Below are positions 8,532 to 18,500 of a DNA stretch of 64,000 nucleotides, piece by piece. The translations under genes and the position numbers were made by a program. How positions within the stretch are numbered: the stretch's first letter is position 1; each line of letters starts with the position of its first letter. Source of the stretch: Chloroflexus sp. Y-396-1 (lineage in GTDB: Bacteria; Chloroflexota; Chloroflexia; Chloroflexales; Chloroflexaceae); assembly GCF_000516515.1 (NCBI RefSeq), contig NZ_KI911784.1, positions 1,268,636-1,332,635 of the forward strand, read 5' to 3'. The notes beneath the pieces were generated by a model, which searched no databases, was not told where the DNA came from, and saw only the letters and a list, made by a program, of their open reading frames with translations.

Positions 8532-11114
8532 ATGAGAGTTCCGTTATCCTGGTTACGCGAATTTGTTCGCATCGACCTGCCGGTTGAAGAGTTGGCCCGT
8601 CGCCTTACGTTCGGCGGGATGGAAGTAGCGCAGATTCATCGGATCGGCGTTGAAGGCGCACCGCTGCCCTGGGACCCTGAGCTGATTGTCGTTGCTAATG
8701 TGCTTGAGGTGCGTTCGCATCCGAACGCCGACCGGCTGGTTCTGGCCGATGTCGATTACGGCGCCGATCAGCCGCATACAGTGGTGACCGGTGCTCCGAA
8801 TCTCTTCCCGTACCGCGATCAAGGACGGTTGCCGCATCCGTTGAAAGCCGTTTTTGCTCGCGAAGGTGCGCAGTTGTACGACGGCCACGCCGAGGGATGG
8901 GTCATTACCAGATTGAAGGGTCGCCCGGTACGTGGGGTGATGAGTGATGCGATGCTCTGTTCTGAAAAAGAGCTTGGCCTGAGTGAAGATCACGAGGGTA
9001 TTTTGATCCTGCCCGACGATGCACCGGTTGGCATGCCGTTGCGCGATTACTTGGGTGAGGTGGTGCTAGAAATCGATCTCACTCCCAATTTTGCCCGCTG
9101 CCTTTCGATTGTTGGTGTGGCCCGCGAGGTTGCTGCTCTGACCGGCGCCCCACTGACACTGCCTGACCCACAAGTCATTGCTACCGGCCCATCGATTATT
9201 GGGCGAGCAAATGTGACAGTGCACGAACCCGATCTCTGCCCGCGCTTCATGGTCGGCCTGGCCGAAGGCGTCAAGATCGGCCCCTCTCCCTTCTGGATGC
9301 AGCGCCGTCTGATCAACGCCGGAATGCGTCCAATTAATAACATTGTTGATATTTCCAACTACGTGATGATCGAATGGGGACAGCCGACGCATGCATTTGA
9401 CGCTGATCGGGTTGTCAATCGCCATCTGATCGTGCGGCTGGCCCAGCCCGGCGAGCGACTAACCACGCTCGATGATCGTGATCGCGATCTGACCCCTGGC
9501 CCCGAAAGTGGTCTGACCCATCCGCCACTCATGGTCTGTGATGAGACCGGCCCACTGGCAATCGCCGGGGTGATGGGTGGGGCAAGTTCAGAAGTACGCG
9601 AGACGACCACAAATGTGTTGTTAGAGGCGGCGATCTGGGAGCCGGTACAGATCCGTCGCACGGCGCGAGGTTTCAAGTTGCCAAGCGAAGCATCACGACG
9701 CTTTGAACGCGGGGTTGATTACGAATTGCCACCGATCGCGCTCCGTCGTTGTCTGGAACTGATGCGGCTCTACGCTGGCGCAACGATTGCCGCCGACTTT
9801 ATTGATGTCTACTCACGGCCGTGGCAACCCATTACTATTGATTTACCGCCCGCCGAGGTTCGCCGGTTGCTCGGTCTTCACCTCGACAGTCACACGATTG
9901 CCGATATTCTACGCCGACTCGGTTTTAAGTGTACGATTATCGGGAATACGACTGTTGGTGATTTTGCTATGCTGGCAACCGAGCCGATCGTGCGGGTTGA
10001 GGTGCCTTCATTCCGGCAAGATGTGACGATGATTGCCGATTTGTGCGAAGAGATCGCCCGTGTGTACGGCTATGACCGCATTCCGATGACCCGTCTGGCC
10101 GATGAATTACCGCCACCGGCCCCCCCCCGCGCTATCGAGCTAGAAGAGCAGGTGCGTGACCTGATGGTTGGGGCCGGTCTTACCGAACTGATTACCTATT
10201 CGCTCATCGATATGGCATTAGTGGCCAAGGTGCAGCCATCTGAAGCGGTTGCTGAGCGTTACCTCAAGCTGAGCAACCCCAGTACCCCCGAACACGTCTA
10301 CATGCGCCGCTCGCTGTTGCCCTCGCTCGCCGCAGCACTAGCAATGAATCTTCGTGAACGAGAGCGTTCAACTGTTTTCGAGATTGGACGTGTTTATCTC
10401 CCATTGGCGCAGCCAGGAAAAGATGATCGCTGGCTGCCCGACGAACCTCGGCGGCTGGCAATCGCCATGGCCGGCCCTCGCCAGGTAGAAAGCTGGTTAA
10501 ATACCGACCGCGATTGGCTCGATTTCTACGACCTGAAGGGCATTGTCGAACTCCTTGGTGAGCGGTTGGGATTGGCCGATCGTCTGAGTTTTGCGCCGCT
10601 GACCGACGATGAGCGTTTTCATCCCGGACGTTCGGCGACGCTATTACTGACGGTCAAACAGGATGAACGTGGTCGAGCGCTTGAACAGCAACCTGTAGGA
10701 GTCCTCGGCGAAGCGCATCCCCAGGTACGCGCTCGCCTAGAGGTGAACGTCCCACGCATTCTGTTGGCCGAAATCGACCTGGAAACGCTCTTTGTTCACG
10801 CCGGTCAGGCAGTGTATCGTCCCATTTCACGGTTCCCGGCCAGTACCCAAGACCTCTCGATTGTGGCCGATGAAACCATTCCCGAGGCCCAGATTCGAGC
10901 GGTCATCCAACGGAGTGCCGGTGAATACCTTGAGAGTCTGATCCTGTTCGACCGGTACAGTGGGCCGCAAGTTGGCGTCGGGAAACGTAGTCTGACTTAT
11001 CACCTTACCTTCCGGGCGCCCGACCGCACCCTGCTCGATGAGACGCTGGCGAAGATTCGCAAGAAGATTATTTCCAGTCTCGAGCGCGAATTGGGCGCTA
11101 CCATTCGCAGTTGA
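8532..11114 (+). CDS. pheT: phenylalanine-tRNA ligase beta subunit
   Basis: The 860-residue protein starts with MRVPLSWLREFV, the classical PheT N-terminus. An EMAP/tRNA-binding OB domain (about 40-165, with VRSHPNADRLVLADVD), the B3/B4 editing region, the B5 domain, a catalytic-like core and a C-terminal anticodon-binding FDX-ACB domain (about 765-858, with RFPASTQDLSIV) follow. Together with PheS it charges tRNA-Phe; the editing domain removes mischarged tyrosine. pheS is not in this window, although the two genes are adjacent in many bacteria. GAGG precedes the ATG. The stop is three bases before the mevalonate kinase start, so translation of the two is probably coupled. Confidence 0.96.
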   Translation: MRVPLSWLREFVRIDLPVEELARRLTFGGMEVAQIHRIGVEGAPLPWDPELIVVANVLEVRSHPNADRLVLADVDYGADQPHTVVTGAPNLFPYRDQGRLPHPLKAVFAREGAQLYDGHAEGWVITRLKGRPVRGVMSDAMLCSEKELGLSEDHEGILILPDDAPVGMPLRDYLGEVVLEIDLTPNFARCLSIVGVAREVAALTGAPLTLPDPQVIATGPSIIGRANVTVHEPDLCPRFMVGLAEGVKIGPSPFWMQRRLINAGMRPINNIVDISNYVMIEWGQPTHAFDADRVVNRHLIVRLAQPGERLTTLDDRDRDLTPGPESGLTHPPLMVCDETGPLAIAGVMGGASSEVRETTTNVLLEAAIWEPVQIRRTARGFKLPSEASRRFERGVDYELPPIALRRCLELMRLYAGATIAADFIDVYSRPWQPITIDLPPAEVRRLLGLHLDSHTIADILRRLGFKCTIIGNTTVGDFAMLATEPIVRVEVPSFRQDVTMIADLCEEIARVYGYDRIPMTRLADELPPPAPPRAIELEEQVRDLMVGAGLTELITYSLIDMALVAKVQPSEAVAERYLKLSNPSTPEHVYMRRSLLPSLAAALAMNLRERERSTVFEIGRVYLPLAQPGKDDRWLPDEPRRLAIAMAGPRQVESWLNTDRDWLDFYDLKGIVELLGERLGLADRLSFAPLTDDERFHPGRSATLLLTVKQDERGRALEQQPVGVLGEAHPQVRARLEVNVPRILLAEIDLETLFVHAGQAVYRPISRFPASTQDLSIVADETIPEAQIRAVIQRSAGEYLESLILFDRYSGPQVGVGKRSLTYHLTFRAPDRTLLDETLAKIRKKIISSLERELGATIRS

Positions 11115-11117
11115 TCT

Positions 11118-12071
11118 ATGGCAACAGCGCCAGCCAAGCTCATTCTCTGTGGAGAACATGCGGTCGTCTATGGTCGGCCGGCGATTGCCTTGCCGCTGGC
11201 CGACATTCGGGCGACAGCAACAGTAACCTCGAACCCTGCTGTGAACGGGCCGATGATTAACGCGCCTGATCTCGGTGGGCGGTGGTCGATTGCTGAGCGA
11301 CCAGATGAACCATTGAGCGGTCTGGTCAAGACATTGATTGAACGGTTTGGTATCTCGCCACAGATTGAGATTACCATCCGCTCGGCGATCCCTATCGCCA
11401 GCGGGATGGGAAGTGGTGCGGCGATTGCCACTGCAATTGTGCGAGAGCTACTGGCCTTGCGAGGGCAGACACTCTCGCCAGCGATGATCGCCGAGCTGGT
11501 TTACGAGAGTGAACGCGGCTATCATGGGACACCCAGCGGTATTGACAATACGGTAGTTGCATTTGAACAACCAATCTGGTTTCAACGTCGTCCTGACCTG
11601 CCACCGCTGATCGAGCCAGTCTTCATTAGTGTACCACTGACACTAGTCGTAGGTGATACCGGTATCCGTAGCCCAACCCGCTTGCCTGTCGGCGCCGTCC
11701 GCGAGCGTTGGCAAGCCGATCCGGCACGTTACGAAGCCCTCTTTGATCGGGTTGCCAATCTGGTTGTTGCTGCACGCGCTGCGTTAGCCCAGGGTGATGT
11801 TCCTACATTGGGTCACTTACTCAATACGAACCACGAATTACTGCGCGAGATTGGGGTCTCTTCGACTGAGCTAGATCGACTGACAGCGGCGGCGCGAGCG
11901 GCCGGCGCCTTGGGCGCCAAGCTAGCCGGTGGCGGTTGGGGTGGTGTGATGATCGCCCTCACCACACCTGACCGTGCACCAGACATTGCAGCAGCGTTAC
12001 GGGCTGCCGGAGCAACCAATGCGCTCGTTACGACGATTGCACCTGCCGCAGCGTTTTTCCCTGACCGATAA
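11118..12071 (+). CDS. mvk: mevalonate kinase
   Basis: The 317-residue GHMP-family kinase begins APAKLILCGEHAVVYGRPA, a signature of mevalonate kinases. The ATP-binding loop is PIASGMGSGAAIATA (about 90-105). The GTPSGIDNT segment and KLAGGGWGG are the two other GHMP motifs. It phosphorylates mevalonate with ATP to 5-phosphomevalonate in isoprenoid synthesis. Use of the mevalonate route is known for Chloroflexus and is unusual among bacteria. The gene starts three bases after pheT and shares its promoter. Other mevalonate genes are not in the window. Confidence 0.9.
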   Translation: MATAPAKLILCGEHAVVYGRPAIALPLADIRATATVTSNPAVNGPMINAPDLGGRWSIAERPDEPLSGLVKTLIERFGISPQIEITIRSAIPIASGMGSGAAIATAIVRELLALRGQTLSPAMIAELVYESERGYHGTPSGIDNTVVAFEQPIWFQRRPDLPPLIEPVFISVPLTLVVGDTGIRSPTRLPVGAVRERWQADPARYEALFDRVANLVVAARAALAQGDVPTLGHLLNTNHELLREIGVSSTELDRLTAAARAAGALGAKLAGGGWGGVMIALTTPDRAPDIAAALRAAGATNALVTTIAPAAAFFPDR

Positions 12072-12392
12072 GAAGGTGGGGAATGGGGATGTACGGACGC
12101 AGCGGCGCTGCACCCCGACCTGCAACAGGAGATGTCTGATCGGCGCTCCGTGACCATCGTCGCGGACACCGGTAGGGACGAGGCTGCGCCTCGCCCTTCC
12201 TCGTGAATTGCATTGCATCCATCGACGAGGTTCATCGGTAGTAATGGAATGATGGATTGTTCGGAACATGTTGATGGAGAACCGGTGGGGTTCGCCGTAA
12301 CTCCGTCGGGGAGTTCATCGGTGGTAACGTCATGAAAGATTGTTCGGATAGGCTCTTAGCGCCCCCCCTGCTGCCGCTACCGGAATAATCGA
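12072..12392. other. intergenic region after mvk
   Basis: About 320 bases with no gene. It carries an imperfect palindrome around GACGAGGCTGCGCCTCGCCC (near 12176). A near-duplicate GATTGTTCGGA segment (near 12252 and 12338) follows, then the right copy of the 17-bp inverted repeat. The palindrome may act as a terminator for pheT-mvk. Confidence 0.6.
12343..12359 (-). repeat. 17-bp inverted repeat, right copy
   Basis: TTCGGATAGGCTCTTAG is the exact reverse complement of 8267-8283. Partial similarity extends a few bases on both sides. Confidence 0.8.
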
Positions 12393-13169
12393 TTACGACA
12401 ACTCTTCCGCCAATAGCGACGCAATGTACGTCAGTGTTGCCCGTCGCCCTTGCGGGTTAAGCCGACGCCACAGATTCAATAACCGCTGCTCACTGTAAGC
12501 CGTGATGATTGCATCGTGACTGATACCGTCGGCAGTCGGTGTTGCAGGTGCTTCAGCAACCGTCGTAGGTGTGCTCACTTTCGCTTCAACTGGCTGGGCA
12601 GGTGCGGCTGAAACTTCTTCAGCGACCGCAGTCGGAGGTGGTGGTGGCAACGTCACACCTCGCTGGCTCAATTCGGTGGCCACAATCAAACGAGCCATTT
12701 CCAGCGGATCGGCACCGAGAACCTCGGCCAGCTTCATCGCATTATCAGGATCGGGCGTGGTGTGACCATTCAGATAGTTTTTCATAGCACTATCACTAAT
12801 TTTGGTCTCTGCGCACAACCTTGCCCGTGTAAAACGCCCTTGCATTTGCTGTTTTAGCCATTCACTAAACACCTGCCCTGCATAAGGTAACAGCTCTGCC
12901 CGCTCCCGTACTTCTTCAGGCGACATATCCAACACTTTAGCCATTTGCTCGACGGTTTTGTTACGAATTCGCGAACGTTTTCCTGTTTCAAACAGGTATG
13001 AGCGGAGGGTCGCAACACTGAGGTGTAAGTTCGCTGCAAAATCGGCCAATGACATACGGCGCTGCATTGCAGCGTGGAAGAGGAGCACCGCAAGCGGCAT
13101 CTTTTGATCTGGCGTGCTCACAGGGGTAATCCTTTCGTTATCAACAGGTTCTGTTCCAATTGCTACCAT
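12393..13169 (-). CDS. XRE-like DNA-binding regulator with two helix-turn-helix domains
   Basis: The 258-residue protein has two predicted Cro/C1-type domains. The first is about residues 28-80 (SLADFAANLHLSVATLRSYL). The second is about 105-160 (ARLCAETKISDSAMKNYLNG, then PDPDNAMKLAEVLG). A Pro/Ala/Thr-rich linker (about 173-215) and a helical tail (NLWRRLNPQGRRATLTYIASLL) follow. The architecture resembles other Chloroflexota HTH proteins. Effector and targets are unknown. It is divergent from the S9 peptidase gene. A consensus promoter drives it, and matching inverted boxes lie by both promoters, so autoregulation is plausible. No clear ribosome-binding site precedes the ATG. Confidence 0.75.
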   Translation of the reverse strand: MVAIGTEPVDNERITPVSTPDQKMPLAVLLFHAAMQRRMSLADFAANLHLSVATLRSYLFETGKRSRIRNKTVEQMAKVLDMSPEEVRERAELLPYAGQVFSEWLKQQMQGRFTRARLCAETKISDSAMKNYLNGHTTPDPDNAMKLAEVLGADPLEMARLIVATELSQRGVTLPPPPPTAVAEEVSAAPAQPVEAKVSTPTTVAEAPATPTADGISHDAIITAYSEQRLLNLWRRLNPQGRRATLTYIASLLAEELS

Positions 13170-13195
13170 GATAAATTGTGAATAGTTAATTTAAT

Positions 13196-13321
13196 GTCTC
13201 TTGCTATCGTAGAATTATAATTGAGATTCAGTAAAGTGTCAAGGTTTAGAACGTTACGTCACACTTTCTAGCAAAAAACGCAAGTGACGATCCACGAGAA
13301 GTATGCTACAATAGCAAGAGA
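13196..13321. promoter_or_regulatory. inverted 15-base boxes in the divergent promoter region
   Basis: A box of form TACRATAGCAAGAGA occurs twice in opposite orientation: on the minus strand at about 13210-13196, and on the plus strand at 13307-13321. Each sits at or just downstream of the -10 of one gene. The plus-strand copy includes TACAAT, the likely -10 of the S9 peptidase promoter, with GTGACG 17 bases upstream as a weak -35. The symmetry suggests operators of a shared regulator, possibly the HTH protein. Confidence 0.5.
13214..13242 (-). promoter_or_regulatory. perfect sigma70-type promoter for the HTH regulator
   Basis: On the minus strand TTGACA (13242-13237) and TATAAT (13219-13214) are separated by exactly 17 bases, a full consensus match. 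The predicted leader to the ATG at 13169 is about 40 bases. Confidence 0.8.
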
Positions 13322-13356
13322 TCATAGACCCGCCGAGTAATTTACAGGACCATGCC

Positions 13357-15411
13357 ATGACAAATCCAACCCCTCAGCCCTTTACAATTGACGATCTCTA
13401 TGAATTGGGCTGGCTCGAAGACCCACGACTCAGCCCTGACGGACGTTATGTAGCGGTCGTTTGGGTAACGGTTGATCGGGTAGGCAACAGCTATCACCGC
13501 CATATTGCCCTGGTACCAACCGATGGCAGCAAACCATTACGTCGCTTCACACGTGGCAAACAGGATCAGCAACCACGCTGGAGTCCTGATGGGCAGTGGC
13601 TGGCATTTGTTTCAAACCGCGATGATGAACGCGGACAGATTTATCTCATCTCAGTCAATGGTGGTGAGGCACGTCAGTTGACTAACCATCCGAACGGGGC
13701 TAGCGATCCGGCCTGGAGCCCGGATGGTCGGTACATTGCCTTTCTTGCGCCGGTGAATGCCGACGAGCAGGCCCGCGAAGACGCCGGTGACACGCCACCA
13801 CCACCTGCCGATGCCTGGGAAGCACGGCGAGCGCGTGAGCAGCGTCAGCACGAAGAAGAGTTGCGCACCGATCCGCGGGTGATTACCAGATTGCCATACC
13901 GTAGCGGTACCAGCTATTTTGATGATCGCCGACGCCATATCTACGTCGTTGAAGTCAATGATGATGACACGCCGGCAACGCCGCGTCGGTTGACATCCGG
14001 TGATCTGCACTACAGCGCACCGGTCTGGATGCCCGATGGTCTTGCGCTGCTCAGTACGGCCACTCGTGATCCTGAAGCCGATTCGCTCTTCGCCTATTAC
14101 GATGTTATGCGGATTCCGCTCGATGGCTCACGCCCACAGCTATTAACCAGTGCCGGTTTTTCGTATTTCGATCCTAGACCATCGCCTGACGGTCGCCAGA
14201 TCGCATTTTTGCGTCTTAACGAGGCCCGCCTGCTTGGCGAAGGCCGTCGCGTAGCGATTATTCCGGCTACAGGTGGTGAACCGCACGATCTGACGGCCCA
14301 TACCGATCTGAACGTTGAGCAGTTTCACTGGCAACCTGATGGACAGGGGGTATTGTTTAGTGCCGATTGGCGCGGTCATGCGCATGTGTATCAGATCGGC
14401 CTGCCCGGTACACCAACGTACCGTAATGGCATGACCCTGGTTGGCGGGATGCGAATCGTCAGCGAATTTGATGTCGGGCGCGACGGCAGCATTGCCTTTA
14501 TCGCCGGCAGTGCCGACAATCCGTGCGATCTCTTTTGGCGCAGCGCCGATGGTCAAGAGCATCGTTTAACCCGCATCAACGAACGTCTGCTAAGCCAGCG
14601 CATCATCGTCCCAATTGAGGAGATGTTGTATCTCGCCCCTGATGGAAGTGAAGTACAGGGATGGACCCTGCATCCACCCGATTTCGATCCCGCTCGTCGT
14701 TACCCGCTGGCCGTCTACATTCACGGTGGCCCGCACATCATGTGGGGACCGGGCTTTCGTTCGATGTGGCACGAATGGCAGGTTGCGGCAGCACGCGGCT
14801 ATGTGGTCTTCTTCTGCAACCCTCGTGGCAGTGAAGGGTATGGCGAATTATGGCGAGATGCAATTCGAGGAAATTGGGGCGAAGCCGACGCACCTGATAT
14901 TCTGGCCGGGATCGATGCGCTGGTCGCTCGCGGCTACATCGACCCCAATCGAATCGGGGTGACCGGTGGTTCATATGGCGGCTACATGACTGCCTGGCTT
15001 ATCGGCCACGACGACCGCTTTGCCTGTGCCGTTGCTGCACGCGGGGTCTATAATTTGCTGACGCAGCATAGCACTAGTGACGCCCACGAGCTGATTGAGA
15101 TCGAGTTTGGTGGTTTTCCCTGGGAATTGTACGAAGAGTTGTGGGATCACTCGCCGTTGGCCCATGCCCACAAAATCAAAACGCCGCTCCTGCTCCTGCA
15201 CAGCGAGTTAGACTACCGCGTACCGATCAGCGAGGCTGAACAACTTTTCGCTATCCTCCGTCGGCAGAAGAAGGTAGTTGAACTGGTGCGCTACCCGCGT
15301 GAAGGGCATGAACTGACGCGCAGCGGCGAACCGCGGCACCGAGCCGATCACATGCGGCGAACCCTAGAGTGGTTTGATCGGTATTTGCGTCGCGAGCAGG
15401 GTGATGCCTGA
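13357..15411 (+). CDS. S9 family prolyl-oligopeptidase-type serine peptidase
   Basis: The 684-residue protein has an N-terminal WD40-like beta-propeller (about 20-400, with repeated SPDGRY/SPDGQW units). A C-terminal alpha/beta hydrolase domain follows. The nucleophile Ser near residue 538 is in GVTGGSYGGYMT (GxSxG). The Asp is near 618 in HSELDYRVP, and the His near 650 in YPREGHELTRSG. These form the catalytic triad of acylaminoacyl-peptidase/dipeptidyl-peptidase relatives, which cleave short peptides. No signal peptide is visible, so it is probably cytoplasmic. AGGA lies about eight bases upstream of the ATG. The gene is divergent from an HTH regulator that may control it. Confidence 0.9.
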   Translation: MTNPTPQPFTIDDLYELGWLEDPRLSPDGRYVAVVWVTVDRVGNSYHRHIALVPTDGSKPLRRFTRGKQDQQPRWSPDGQWLAFVSNRDDERGQIYLISVNGGEARQLTNHPNGASDPAWSPDGRYIAFLAPVNADEQAREDAGDTPPPPADAWEARRAREQRQHEEELRTDPRVITRLPYRSGTSYFDDRRRHIYVVEVNDDDTPATPRRLTSGDLHYSAPVWMPDGLALLSTATRDPEADSLFAYYDVMRIPLDGSRPQLLTSAGFSYFDPRPSPDGRQIAFLRLNEARLLGEGRRVAIIPATGGEPHDLTAHTDLNVEQFHWQPDGQGVLFSADWRGHAHVYQIGLPGTPTYRNGMTLVGGMRIVSEFDVGRDGSIAFIAGSADNPCDLFWRSADGQEHRLTRINERLLSQRIIVPIEEMLYLAPDGSEVQGWTLHPPDFDPARRYPLAVYIHGGPHIMWGPGFRSMWHEWQVAAARGYVVFFCNPRGSEGYGELWRDAIRGNWGEADAPDILAGIDALVARGYIDPNRIGVTGGSYGGYMTAWLIGHDDRFACAVAARGVYNLLTQHSTSDAHELIEIEFGGFPWELYEELWDHSPLAHAHKIKTPLLLLHSELDYRVPISEAEQLFAILRRQKKVVELVRYPREGHELTRSGEPRHRADHMRRTLEWFDRYLRREQGDA

Positions 15412-15506
15412 TCAACATGAGGGCCCGGCAGCGTTGCGGGCTGGACGGGGCGCAGCATCGCGGCGCCGTGTCCGTTCTGCGGCGTTGCCGCTGGATCCCC
15501 CCCTTC

Positions 15507-15522
15507 CCTCCGCCGGCGGAGG
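15507..15522. terminator. palindrome between convergent genes
   Basis: CCTCCGCCGGCGGAGG is a perfect 16-base palindrome in the 170-base gap between the S9 peptidase and NACHT genes, which converge here. It could serve as a two-way transcription stop. There is no T tract. Confidence 0.35.
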
Positions 15523-15582
15523 AATTGGGGGTATCAGCGGCGCCGGCAGGATGATACACGGCTTGCCCAGACAGGATTGGTA

Positions 15583-18500
15583 TCAGAACCCTGCCACCCG
15601 CAGCAGCGCCTGGTAGAGGTCCTGGTCGAGCGTACCGTCGGATTTTTCCGCCGAGACCCATACATACCGGCGGCTATTGGGGTCTTGCAGCGCGGCGGCC
15701 AGCGCCGCGACGATCTGCCGGCGCAGGCCGGGCGCGGATGAGGTCGCCGGTGACGTACCCAGCGCCTCGAGCAAGCGGACGGCTGCCCGCGCCCGCAGCG
15801 CGCTGGGATCGGTCAGGGCAGCAACGAGTTCCTGCGGCAGGGCCTGGCCCAACGAGGGATGCAGCCGGTTGAAGCGCTCCGCTGCCGCCAGGGCGTCGTC
15901 TTGCACCTCCTGCGTGTCGCCGACCAGCCGCAGCAGCGCTGCCAGCACGTCTGACGTGATCACCCGCAGGTAGGAGAGGGCGGTGATAGCGAAGCGCCGA
16001 GTATTGAAACTGCCGGCATTGGCGCTGGCCCGCAGCAGCAGCGGCTCCAGATCGGCAGCGCTGCGGTTGAAGCGGGCGGGCATCGCCTCGGCGCTGCGCG
16101 CCAGACCGGCCAGAGCGATACGATGGCACTGCCAGTCGCCGTCGTCCAGCGCTGCGCGCAGATCAGCCAGCAGCAGTGACCACAACCCTTCGTGCTGCGC
16201 CAGCAACTCACGGATGGCCAGTGCGATACGGCCGTGGTAGAAGTCGTTCCACATATCATCGTCGGTGCCGGCCGCCAGCAGTGCCCGCAACTGTCGCGCC
16301 GGGTCGGGTTGCCGTTGCGCCAGGGCCGCCAGCAGCGCCGCCGGGTCGAATTGATCGCGTTCCTTGAAGGATGAAGGTTTTGGTTGTCGATTCACCAGCC
16401 GCCTGACCAGAGCGGCGTCAGCCTCTGGCCAAGCAGCGGCGGCGGCGAGCACGCGGTCGACCCGCTCCTGATCTCCTGCTGCCAGATGGGACGCCAGGCA
16501 AGCCAGCGCGGGTAGCGCCGCCGGTTGATCCTGAGCCGCTACCAGCAGCGCATCAACCACCGCCGGCGGCGGTTGGCGGAAACAACCCAGCGCGAAGAGC
16601 GCGGCCTGCGCCATTGCCGTCTCCGGCGCATGCGCATGCGCTAGCTTCAGCAACACATCAGCCAGGGCCTGGCTATGCTCAGCGGGTATCTGATTCTCAC
16701 GCAGCAGCCAGGAGAGCGAATCGAGCAGCGCTGCCCGGCTGCGCGGGCCGGCCGTGGTCAGCAGCGCCAGAAATACCGGCCAGCAAGCGGGATCGAGGCG
16801 GTGAATGTGGCTCAGCAGCTTCCGCAGCGGCGGCGCGGGCGCGGCGTCTAATTGGTTAGCCCACTCCTGCAACCAATCGGCGCGATCGTGGATGACGTGG
16901 TTGAGCGCCCACCCGCAGTAGGTGGCGATCAGCATCGGCCCATCGGTGGGCAGGTCGGCGGCGGCCGCCAGCGCGATAAGCAGGTCAGTACCGCAGGCGC
17001 TGGCGCGGCGCTCCTGGAGCAGGGCGGTGCGGGCGCGGTGGCGCAGCAGGTCGGCGGCGGCTGCCAGCAGTGGCAGCAGCTCTGGTAGGGCAGTCGCGGT
17101 CAGTTCCCCCAGTTCGGCCAGCAGCAGCGCGGCATAGCCACGACGCAGGGGATCGTCTACCTCCAACCAGTTGCGGGCCAGGTTGCGCAGTTCATCGTGC
17201 AGATCCGGGTCGTCGTCCTTGGCTGGGGGTTGCAGGCGGGCCAGGCGCTCGGGCGGCAGATCGGCAGCGGTCCGCAGATCCTCCCGCCGCCAGGGCATGC
17301 GCTTGCCGGGTTGCGGGGCAGGCATCTCTGCCAGCGCCGGCGCCTCATCAGCCACAATCAGCGCCCGCCAGGTTGGCTTTTCAACCATCTGGCGTAGCGC
17401 CGTGAGGTCTGCGGATACCTCATCCAGCGCTTCCAGCACGTATTTAGCTCCTGTTGTGGCGTCCCACTGCGCACGTGCATCTGCCACCACGTTGGCAATC
17501 TCATCAGAGTAGGCGCGGGCGCGGGCGCGGGCGAGGTCGAGGGCGCGGGCGCGGTCGCTGGCGCGGTCGAGGGCACGGTCGAGGGCGCTGGCGCGGTCGA
17601 GGGCGCGGTCGAGGGCGCGGGCGCGGGCGAGGGCGAGGGCGAGGTCGAGGGCGAGGGCGCGGTCGAGGGCGCGGGCGAGGGCGCGGTCGAGGGCGCGGGC
17701 GCGGGCGAGGGCGCGGGCGAGGGCGCGGTCGCGGGCGAGGGCGAGGTAGCGGGCGAGGGCGAGGTCGAGGGCGAGGTCGAGGGCGAGGTCGAGGTCGAGG
17801 TCGAGGGCGCGGGCGAAGGCGAGGTCGAGGGCGCGGGCGAGGGCGCGGGCGAGGTCGAGGGCGCGGTCGAGGGCGCTCCATGTTACGCCGGCGAGGGTCG
17901 CGTGAATCTGCGGTGTGATCGTACCGCTGCCGGCAGCCATCAGCCATTGGCGCCAGCGCGCCTCATCACTGACGGCCAGCGCCCAGGCCGCATCGCGGGC
18001 CAGGGCCGCGTCGGTCGCGTTCTGCGCCAGTTCCAGCAATCTGGCGCAGAGCTGATCGTCTGACCACCCCTCCTGCCAGGCCTGTCGCAGCCAGGGGGTG
18101 AGGCGCGAGTCGAAGCAGACCACGTCCGGTTGCAACGGCCGGTTGGGTATCCAATCGGGTCGCAGGTAGAGGGCCTGCAGGATAGCACGCCACACCGAGC
18201 GCTGGGTCAGCACCGCAGCCTGCGCCGGGTTATCCAGCAGCGCGCGCAGCGGCAGGTTCTGGCCCCTCAGCGCCTCTGGATGGTGCTCGACCTGACGCCA
18301 GAGCGCTCCGCGTATGGCGGCGACAGGCTCGGCGTAGTCACGGGCGGCGGCCAGCAGGGGCGGGATCAGGTTAGGATGGCGCCAGTCGAACTCCAGGATT
18401 AGTTCGGCAGCCGCCAGTCGGCGGGCCGGATCGGCGCCGGTCAGGGCGGCGGCGAAAGCGGCGCGGGTAGCGGCCAGCGCGCCCAGGGGCCGCAGCGCCC

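Noticed and set aside
17454..17947. Long Arg-Gly and Pro-Arg open frames across the NACHT microsatellite
   Set aside because: They are other-frame translations of the hexanucleotide tract; the NACHT frame has clear domains on both sides.
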